Below are positions 6,622 through 12,223 of a stretch of DNA of 27,506 bases, piece by piece. Position numbers and translations under genes: made by a program. This DNA comes from DATKDU01 sp035512595. Its GTDB lineage: Bacteria; Planctomycetota; Planctomycetia; Pirellulales; Pirellulaceae. Under the pieces are notes generated by a model. It had not been told where the DNA came from. It saw nothing but the letters and a program-made list of their open reading frames with translations, and made no database searches. The stretch covers positions 1 to 27,506 of the forward strand of contig DATKDU010000370.1 in assembly GCA_035512595.1 (NCBI GenBank), in the 5' to 3' direction. Each line of letters begins with the position of its first letter. Within the stretch, counting starts at the first letter, position 1.

Positions 6622-7428
6622 ATGCAACCGCTTTACACCGCCGACAATTGCCACCCCGCCTACGAGCTGCGGTGGTCGCTGGCGCTGTTCTCCAATCGGC
6701 AGATGCCCCCGGCTGCGGATTGGATCGAACAGCTCCGCATGGCAGTCGAGCCAGACGGCGTACGAGTGCTCGAGCACACGTTTCGCAGCCCGACCACGCT
6801 GCTCTTCCTGCTGAGCACAAAATCGCACGCTTCGCCGAAAGGGATCGTCAAGTCGGTGAAGGGCCGCCTTCAACATGCGGTCCGCGCTACACATCCCGAA
6901 CTATTCAAGCGGAATTTTTCACTAACCGGCATAGGGGAGGTGCGCCGCGAAGCGGTCGAGGCGTATGTGAGCCAGCAGCTTGGACATCACCGCATGGCCG
7001 ACCAGCAGGTCCAGGAGCCGCTGGCCGATTTTCAACTGTGTTTCCCTGAAGTGGACCTGAGCGAAGCCCGGTTCAGCACGCATGGCCGTTACCTTTGCAA
7101 CTTGCACCTGGTGCTGGTTCACAACGAGCGATGGTGCGATGTTTGCTACGAGCGGCTGGCGATCACGCGCGACATGGTGCTCCGGGCGGCTAGAAAGAAA
7201 GGTCATTCGCTTTCGCGATTGGCCGTCTTGCCGGATCACCTCCATGTAACGCTCGGATTCTCGTGGAACGAGGCTCCGGCAGATGTGGCGCTCGGGTACT
7301 TGAACAATCTGGCCTATGCGCATGGCATGAAACCGCTGTTTCAATTCGGATATTTTGTGGGGACGTTTGGCGAGTACGATTTGGATGCCGTGCGGAGAAA
7401 CCTTGCGATATCGTCGTCGTCCAGTTAG
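6622..7428 (+). CDS. REP-associated tyrosine transposase (RAYT), tandem-domain form
   Basis: A 268-residue protein made of two IS200/Y1-like halves. The C-terminal half has the HUH metal site P-D-H-L-H-V (H206, H208) and ends F-Q-F-G-Y-F-V-G-T-F-G-E-Y-D-L-D-A-V-R-R-N, where the usual R-Y-I-x-x-Q catalytic Tyr is replaced by Asn. The N-terminal half has R-S-P-T-T where the HUH should be, but keeps S-P-K-G-I-V-K-S-V-K-G-R and the Tyr helix E-A-Y-V-S-Q-Q (Y115). One complete active site could thus be formed across the two halves. Three REP palindromes flank it on each side in inverted orientation, as expected for a RAYT acting on its own REPs. The TAG stop overlaps the leader of the first downstream REP. 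No clear ribosome-binding site is seen. Confidence 0.88.
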   Translation: MQPLYTADNCHPAYELRWSLALFSNRQMPPAADWIEQLRMAVEPDGVRVLEHTFRSPTTLLFLLSTKSHASPKGIVKSVKGRLQHAVRATHPELFKRNFSLTGIGEVRREAVEAYVSQQLGHHRMADQQVQEPLADFQLCFPEVDLSEARFSTHGRYLCNLHLVLVHNERWCDVCYERLAITRDMVLRAARKKGHSLSRLAVLPDHLHVTLGFSWNEAPADVALGYLNNLAYAHGMKPLFQFGYFVGTFGEYDLDAVRRNLAISSSSS

Positions 7429-7470
7429 CTGGTGAGTCACGGGACCACCGACCAGGGTCGGTGGGGAGTG
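7425..7470 (+). repeat. RAYT-associated REP, right copy 1
   Basis: Palindrome CCACCGACC-AG-GGTCGGTGG at 7445-7464, with leader TTAGC (7425-7429) and GAGTCACGG, and tail GGGGAGT. The leader contains the TAG stop codon of the transposase. The tail is a good ribosome-binding site for the ATG at 7477. Confidence 0.92.
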
Positions 7471-7476
7471 TGAAAA

Positions 7477-9102
7477 ATGATGAAGATGATCAACGCCTCT
7501 AGCTGCTCAGTCACGGAACCACCGACCAGGGTCGGTGGGGAGTATGAGAAAACGATGCGCAACAACCACGTCTCTAGCTGCTCAGTCACGGAACCACCGA
7601 CCAGGGTCGGTGGGGCGGGTTACGCTCGGTTGGCGAATGCAGGGCTTGCGCTATTGCTTCTTGCTTGCATCTCTACCTCCGCCATCGCTGCCGATCCTTC
7701 ACCTCCCAAGGAAGAAGACTTCTACCGGATGATCGAGCTGCCGATTCCGGAGCACGTCAATCTGGAAGCGGGAGGACTGGAATTGCTGCCCGAAGGCAAG
7801 CTGGCCGTCTCGACTCGCCGCGGCGATATTTTCCTGGTCGATCAGCCGTTTGCCGATCCGCCGGAGGACATCACGTTTCAGCCGTTTGCCCGCGGCCTGC
7901 ACGAAGTGCTTGGGCTGACGTACAAGGACGGCTGGCTGTACGCCACGCAGCGCGGCGAACTGACTCGCATCAAGGATGGGAACAACGACGGCCGGGGCGA
8001 TCTGTTCGAGACCTTCAGCGACGGCTGGGAGATTGGCGGCGATTATCACGAGTACGCCTTCGGCTCCAAGCCCGATAAGGACGGCAACATCTGGGTCGTC
8101 CTTTGCCTCACCGGCTCCTTCAGCAGCGAGTACAAGTATCGCGGCTGGTGCCTGCGAATCACCCCCGAAGGAAACGTCATCCCGACGTGCAGCGGCATTC
8201 GCTCGCCGGGCGGCATCGGCCACAACGCCGCTGGGGACTACTTCTACACCGAGAATCAAGGACCGTGGAACGGTGCGTGCAGCCTCAAGCATCTTCGCCC
8301 CGGTTCCTTTCAAGGCCACCCCGCCGGCAATCGCTGGTACGACGTCACCGAGGGCGCGATCGGCCCGCGCCCCAAAGACCCGCAGACCAAGAGCCGGATG
8401 ATGGTCGAGGCCAAGAAAATCCCGGAACTTGAACCCCCGGCAGTTTATTTCCCGTATCCGAAAATGGGCCAATCGGCAGCGGGCATCGCTTGCGACACGA
8501 GCGGCGGAAAGTTCGGCCCGTTTCAGAATCAGCTCTTCGTCGCCGACCAGTCGCACAGCACGGTGATGCGCGTCTTCCTGGAGAAAGTGCAAGGGCATTA
8601 TCAAGGAGCCTGCTTTCCGTTCCGCCAGGGTTTCGGCTCGGGTTCCCTCTCGCTGCTGATGACCAAAGACGGCTCGCTCTTCGTCGGCGGCACCAACCGC
8701 GGCTGGGGCTCCCGCGGCAGCAAGCCGTACTCCCTCGACCGGCTCGTCTGGACGGGGAAAGTGCCGTTTGAAGTACACGAAATGCGTGCCAAACCCGACG
8801 GCTTCGAGCTGACCTTCACGCAGCCGGTCGATCCGTCCGCGGCCGGCGACATCGCGTCGTATTCGCTGGAGACTTACACGTATATTTACCAGGCCGACTA
8901 CGGCAGTCCGGAAGTGGACCGCACAACTCCGACGATCAAAAATGCCACAGTTTCTGCCGACAAAACGCGCGTGCGGCTGGTGATCGATGGGCTTCAGGAG
9001 GGGCACGTCCACGAGTTGCGGTTGCCGGGAGTCCGATCGGCACGAGGATTGCCGCTGCTGCACGCCGCGGCTTACTACACGCTGAATTACCTCCCCGAGT
9101 GA
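7477..9102 (+). CDS. Secreted beta-propeller protein (glucose/sorbosone dehydrogenase-like)
   Basis: 541 residues from the ATG at 7477. The first 46 residues are largely translated REP sequence (two copies of S-S-C-S-V-T-E-P-P-T-R-V-G-G). A normal signal peptide follows (L-A-L-L-L-L-A-C-I-S-T-S-A-I-A-A), then a propeller with repeated strand-loop units such as L-P-E-G-K-L-A-V-S-T-R-R-G-D-I-F and D-G-N-I-W-V-V-L. It resembles planctomycete membrane-bound-dehydrogenase-type proteins that are commonly paired or fused with cytochrome c. The C-terminal 100 residues are beta-rich and fibronectin-like. The 7477 ATG has GGGGAG 8 bases upstream, supplied by the REP tail; an ATG at 7555 and a TTG near 7633 are alternatives. 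The original start was probably displaced by REP insertion. Enzyme activity is unproven. Confidence 0.82.
   Translation: MMKMINASSCSVTEPPTRVGGEYEKTMRNNHVSSCSVTEPPTRVGGAGYARLANAGLALLLLACISTSAIAADPSPPKEEDFYRMIELPIPEHVNLEAGGLELLPEGKLAVSTRRGDIFLVDQPFADPPEDITFQPFARGLHEVLGLTYKDGWLYATQRGELTRIKDGNNDGRGDLFETFSDGWEIGGDYHEYAFGSKPDKDGNIWVVLCLTGSFSSEYKYRGWCLRITPEGNVIPTCSGIRSPGGIGHNAAGDYFYTENQGPWNGACSLKHLRPGSFQGHPAGNRWYDVTEGAIGPRPKDPQTKSRMMVEAKKIPELEPPAVYFPYPKMGQSAAGIACDTSGGKFGPFQNQLFVADQSHSTVMRVFLEKVQGHYQGACFPFRQGFGSGSLSLLMTKDGSLFVGGTNRGWGSRGSKPYSLDRLVWTGKVPFEVHEMRAKPDGFELTFTQPVDPSAAGDIASYSLETYTYIYQADYGSPEVDRTTPTIKNATVSADKTRVRLVIDGLQEGHVHELRLPGVRSARGLPLLHAAAYYTLNYLPE
7499..7543 (+). repeat. RAYT-associated REP, right copy 2
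   Basis: Palindrome at 7519-7538, leader CTAGC (7499-7503) with CAGTCACGG, tail GGGGAGT. It is in frame inside the beta-propeller gene and would encode S-S-C-S-V-T-E-P-P-T-R-V-G-G. Confidence 0.92.
7574..7613 (+). repeat. RAYT-associated REP, right copy 3
   Basis: Palindrome at 7594-7613, leader CTAGC (7574-7578). It starts exactly 75 bases after copy 2, so both copies are read in the same frame and would encode the same peptide. The signal-peptide sequence of the beta-propeller protein follows at once. Confidence 0.92.
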
Positions 9103-9420
9103 GGGCCGCCTGGCCAGTCTTGGGATCTGGAATTGGCTTCAGTCGCAGGCCGAATTTCAGGCAAATTGGACTAGGCGTTCAGTTTGCTAGCGGGTATATT
9201 TCCCGCTGAACAGTTGCCGACCGTGCGCGGTCGGCGGGCTCGAACGAGGTTGTGATTGGTGTTTGCTTCAGTTGGTTTCCTTTTGTTTGTCGATTGGGCA
9301 CTTTTCCATTCGCTGAGCGACAGGGTCCTGAGGACGACAGATCGCACTCGCCCCCGCTGGCCGTCAGGCGTTGGGCAACTGTGGTTTTCCCAGTTTGTTT
9401 TGTGTTAAGGACCTGTTTGT
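9103..9420. promoter_or_regulatory. 318-base non-coding leader before the RRM gene
   Basis: No gene is seen here. It holds two small hairpins, GCGGG/CCCGC (9190-9194 with 9202-9206) and GCCGACC/GGTCGGC (9216-9222 with 9229-9235), followed by a T-rich stretch and an AAGGA ribosome-binding site about 9 bases before the ATG at 9421. A long structured 5' leader would fit a cold-inducible RNA-binding protein gene, but no promoter could be placed with confidence. The hairpins may instead end transcription of the beta-propeller gene. Confidence 0.4.
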
Positions 9421-9807
9421 ATGGCGAAGCGGATCTATGTGGGCAATCTGCCCTGGTCGTACAGCTCCTCTGATCTGGAGGGCCTGTTCAAGGAGTACGG
9501 CGACGTCGCGGAAGCGGAAGTGATCATGGACCGGGAGACCGGTCGCAGCCGCGGTTTTGGTTTTGTCTCGATGGCGAACGACGCGGACATGCAGCCCGCG
9601 ATCGACGGCCTCAACGGTCAGGATTGCAATGGCCGTCCCCTGGTGGTGAACGAGGCCCGCGAGCGCGCCCCCAAGCCGGGCGGCGGCGGCGGCCGAGGAG
9701 GCGGTTACGGCGGCGGCCGTGGCGGCTACGGCGGTGGTGGTGGCGGCGGCGGTGGAGGATATGGCGGCGGAGGCGGCCGCGATGGTGGCGGCCGCGGCCG
9801 CTACTAA
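9421..9807 (+). CDS. Glycine-rich RNA-binding protein (RRM)
   Basis: A 128-residue protein with a single RNA-recognition motif at residues 3-80. RNP2 is I-Y-V-G-N-L and RNP1 is R-G-F-G-F-V-S-M, both with the aromatic residues that stack on RNA. The tail, from residue 87, is almost wholly Gly with Arg and Tyr (G-G-G-Y and G-G-R repeats), a low-complexity RGG-like region. The layout matches cyanobacterial Rbp and plant glycine-rich RNA-binding proteins, several of which are cold-induced and act as RNA chaperones. Here the next gene is an acyl-lipid desaturase, which fits a cold-response setting. The ATG is preceded by AAGGA about 9 bases upstream. Confidence 0.95.
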   Translation: MAKRIYVGNLPWSYSSSDLEGLFKEYGDVAEAEVIMDRETGRSRGFGFVSMANDADMQPAIDGLNGQDCNGRPLVVNEARERAPKPGGGGGRGGGYGGGRGGYGGGGGGGGGGYGGGGGRDGGGRGRY

Positions 9808-9829
9808 TCCACGCTGAGCATTGGCCTTG

Positions 9830-9883
9830 TGATTGCTGAATCTTCGGACGCGGCGCGCTGCCGCGTCCAGCTTGCGGCAATCA
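9830..9883. terminator. Extended hairpin between RRM and desaturase genes
   Basis: A strong stem GGACGCGGC (9846-9854) with GCCGCGTCC (9860-9868) and loop GCGCT is flanked by outer arms TGATTGC (9830-9836) and GCAATCA (9877-9883). There is no T-run, so it is not a classic intrinsic terminator; it may block read-through or control desaturase translation. A GTG follows directly at 9884. Confidence 0.5.
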
Positions 9884-10846
9884 GTGATTGGGGCGATCAT
9901 CCTGGTCCCTACGGCGCTCCTGGTTTGCGCGGTGCTTCGCATGGTCGCGCCTCCCGCCCCGCTGACGCACAAGCTGGTCATGGGGACGGCAGTCGTCCTT
10001 CCCTTTCTGGGGTGCCTGACTGCGATTGCGATTTCGTGGCGCTATGGCTTCATGGGCTGGCCGTATCTCGCGCTGCTCATCGGCGGCTGGCTCGCCAGCG
10101 GTCTGGGCATCACGGTGGGATTTCACCGGCTGCTGACCCATCGGTCGTTTGAGACTTACGGCTGGGTGCGGATGTTCTGGATGGCGCTCGGCGCCCTGTC
10201 GGTCGAAGGCTCGCCCCTGGTGTGGTGTGCTGTCCACCGTCGGCACCACGAATACAGCGACTTGCCGGGGGATCCGCATTCTCCGCATCTGCACGGCCAT
10301 GGGTGGTGGGCATCGCTTCGCGGGCTGTGGTATGCGCACGCGGGATGGCTGTTTACCGGTTACTGGAGCTCCCCCGATATGGAGCGCTACATTCCCGACC
10401 TGCTGGCGGAGCGGCCGCTGCTTCTGGTCAACCGGCTCTATTTTTTGTGGGTGATCGTCAGCCTGGCGATTCCGACGGCCATCGGCGGACTGATCGAAGG
10501 GAGCTGGCGCGGGGCGGCACTCGGCCTCCTGTGGGGGGGACTCGTGCGGATTTTCATCACCCATCACATTACCTGGTCGATCAACTCGATCTGCCACGTT
10601 TTTGGACGCCGCGATTTTGACGTGGGGGATGATTCGCGCAACAACTGGCTCTGCGGGATTTTTGGCCTGGGAGAAGGATGGCACAACAACCACCATGCGT
10701 TTCCGACCTCCGCGCGGCACGGACTTCTGTGGTGGCAGCTCGACGCCAGTTGGCTTGTGATTCGCGCGATGCAGGCCCTGGGGCTGGCATGGAATGTGCG
10801 CCTGCCGGGCGAAAGGGCGATGGCCTCGCGGCGCGTTGATCTGTAG
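9833..10846 (+). CDS. Acyl-CoA/acyl-lipid fatty acid desaturase (delta-9 type)
   Basis: 337 residues if the TTG at 9833 is used. The three di-iron histidine boxes are present: H-R-L-L-T-H (98-103), H-R-R-H-H (135-139) and H-N-N-H-H (284-288). Between them lie four hydrophobic membrane segments (about 18-38, 54-70, 76-96 and 200-222). This is the layout of membrane stearoyl-CoA desaturase-like enzymes, which introduce a cis double bond into acyl chains using O2 and an electron donor and so raise membrane fluidity. The start is uncertain: the TTG lies in the hairpin at 9830-9883, and GTG at 9884 (V-I-G-A-I-I-L-V-P) would start just before the first membrane helix. The TAG stop overlaps the GTAG leader of the next REP-like repeat. 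Confidence 0.9.
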   Translation: MLNLRTRRAAASSLRQSVIGAIILVPTALLVCAVLRMVAPPAPLTHKLVMGTAVVLPFLGCLTAIAISWRYGFMGWPYLALLIGGWLASGLGITVGFHRLLTHRSFETYGWVRMFWMALGALSVEGSPLVWCAVHRRHHEYSDLPGDPHSPHLHGHGWWASLRGLWYAHAGWLFTGYWSSPDMERYIPDLLAERPLLLVNRLYFLWVIVSLAIPTAIGGLIEGSWRGAALGLLWGGLVRIFITHHITWSINSICHVFGRRDFDVGDDSRNNWLCGIFGLGEGWHNNHHAFPTSARHGLLWWQLDASWLVIRAMQALGLAWNVRLPGERAMASRRVDL

Positions 10847-10943
10847 AACGGAATTCATTCCGTTCCCGTCGATCAATGGATCAAGGAGAACGGAATTCAT
10901 TCCGTTCCCGTCGATGGAACGAATGGAATGAATTCCGTTCTAC
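10843..10943. repeat. REP-like cluster (family C), two direct copies and one inverted
   Basis: Palindrome GAACGGAATTCATTCCGTTC (9-base arms, TC loop) at 10846-10865 and 10888-10907. Each is followed by CCGTCGAT. A third copy in the opposite orientation, with a mismatched arm, lies at 10921-10940. The first is preceded by GTAG and the third is followed by its complement CTAC, so the cluster is bounded by inverted GTAG leaders, a BIME-like layout. It fills the gap between the desaturase stop codon and the prenyltransferase start codon. Confidence 0.92.
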
Positions 10944-10949
10944 TAGCAA

Positions 10950-11909
10950 ATGAGCACTCCCCCGGCATCCCCGACTGCAACCTCTCCACTGCTGGCCTGG
11001 CTGCGCCTGCTGCGCGCCCCCAATGTCTTCACCGCGATTGCCGACATTGCGATGGGATACCTCGTCGTTCAAAACTCTTATGAACCGTGGGGATTGTTCG
11101 CCTGCCTCGCGCTGGCCTCGGCATTCCTGTATACCGCCGGCATGGTCCTCAACGATGTGTTCGACATCGATATCGATGCGCAGGAGCGTCCCTTCCGGCC
11201 GCTCCCTTCGGGGCAGATCGCGCTGCCGCTGGCGCGAACGATTGGCTTCGCCCTGTTGATTGCCGGCGTTGTGTTCGGCGGCCTGGCAGGAGCGGCGTAT
11301 GCTCACCCGTCCGTCGCATGGCGATCAGGTGCGGTGGCCGTGCTGCTGGCCGGCAGCGTGCTGCTTTATGACGGGTGGCTGAAGCGGCTCCCTATCGGCC
11401 CGCTGGGGATGGGCCTGTGCCGGTTTTTCAACGTCCTCTTGGGGATGAGCATCGCCCCCAGTGCCGCCGGGTATTTCCTGGGATTCGAGGCGCGACATCT
11501 GCTGCCCGCGGCGGGAATCGGCGTCTATGTCGTCGGGGTGACGATCTTCGCCAAAGGAGAGGCGGGGCAAAGCTCGGTCCGGACCTTGATTGCCGGGATG
11601 GTGGTGATGACCGCTGGAGTGGCCGTGCTGGGGTGGGCCGGACAGTACATCGGGCGCCAAGACGTCTCGATCCAAACCTACTGGCTGCTGCTGGCCGTTC
11701 TGCTGGCCATCTTGCTGCGGCGGTGTCTGGCGGCCTTGTTCGACCCATCCCCCGGCAACGTCCAAGCTGGGGTCAAAAACGGCATTGTGTCGCTGATCCT
11801 GTTCGATGCCGCCGTGGCCTTGGTGAGCGCACATCCCATCTACGCGCTGGGAATTGTGCTCCTGCTGGCTCCCATGCTGGTCTTGGGACGATGGGTTTAT
11901 TCGACCTGA
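10950..11909 (+). CDS. UbiA family prenyltransferase (EboC-like)
   Basis: A 319-residue polytopic membrane protein, about 8-9 hydrophobic helices. It carries the first UbiA aspartate motif N-D-V-F-D-I-D-I-D (N68, D69, D72, D76) followed by R-P-F-R-P-L-P-S-G. The second motif region is Y-D-G-W-L-K-R-L-P-I-G-P-L-G-M-G-L-C-R (D141, with G-P). These aspartates bind Mg and prenyl diphosphate; the family transfers a prenyl chain to an aromatic or other polar acceptor. The stretch L-C-R-F-F-N-V-L-L-G-M-S recalls EboC-type members, but no other ebo genes lie nearby. The acceptor cannot be named. No ribosome-binding site precedes the ATG; the 5' leader is REP sequence. Confidence 0.88.
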   Translation: MSTPPASPTATSPLLAWLRLLRAPNVFTAIADIAMGYLVVQNSYEPWGLFACLALASAFLYTAGMVLNDVFDIDIDAQERPFRPLPSGQIALPLARTIGFALLIAGVVFGGLAGAAYAHPSVAWRSGAVAVLLAGSVLLYDGWLKRLPIGPLGMGLCRFFNVLLGMSIAPSAAGYFLGFEARHLLPAAGIGVYVVGVTIFAKGEAGQSSVRTLIAGMVVMTAGVAVLGWAGQYIGRQDVSIQTYWLLLAVLLAILLRRCLAALFDPSPGNVQAGVKNGIVSLILFDAAVALVSAHPIYALGIVLLLAPMLVLGRWVYST

Positions 11910-12223
11910 TTGGCCCCGATGTCGGCCAAGGGCTACACGACTTAACGGAAGATAATCGTCCATTAAATCTGGATAATGAACTGCTAGTGGAATGTTCACC
12001 CACCTAAAAGGAGGGCGATGCCAGGGCCTGTTGATGCCTGCCGACCCCATTCATTTTGGGGTCTTGTGCATTTTCGTTGGCAAACCTTGTCGAGTGTCAG
12101 TAAGATGCGGACTTGATTTGGCGGAATTTGCGCATCCCGCTGAGTACGGTTCGGGGGGCATTGCGTTTAAGGCTTATGGAGCAACAGCTTAGGGCTGAGA
12201 GCGTTCGCCGGAGAAGAGAGTCC
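11910..12223. other. 314-base intergenic region
   Basis: No gene is supported here. It contains a terminator-like hairpin at 12043-12063 (separate entry), an AT-richer stretch (about 11938-11990), and an AGGAGG-like AAAGGAGGGCGATG at 12007-12020 that precedes only a short open frame. A longer frame of the following gene, from 12113, is not preferred. The promoter of the DUF1549/DUF1501 operon probably lies here, but I cannot place it. Confidence 0.4.
12043..12074 (+). terminator. Terminator-like hairpin after the prenyltransferase
   Basis: GACCCCA (12043-12049) pairs with TGGGGTC (12057-12063) around a 7-base loop, followed by TTGTGCATTTT, a weak T-rich tail. It could stop transcription coming from the prenyltransferase gene 130 bases upstream. 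Confidence 0.5.

Noticed and set aside
7499..7613. Regular repeats about 75 bases apart resembling a small CRISPR array
   Set aside because: Only three units per side, perfectly palindromic, flanking a tyrosine transposase and without cas genes or variable spacers; they are REPs.
7699..9063. Long open frame of 454 codons on the minus strand opposite the propeller gene
   Set aside because: A GC-rich shadow frame without domain sense; the plus-strand frame has a signal peptide and propeller repeats.
10881..11306. Minus-strand frame opposite the prenyltransferase start
   Set aside because: Reads through REP sequence and opposes a clearly conserved UbiA frame.
12113..12223. N-terminal extension of the DUF1549 protein from an upstream start
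   Set aside because: The extension is basic and unlike protein, while the ATG at 12224 has a good ribosome-binding site and directly precedes a signal peptide.
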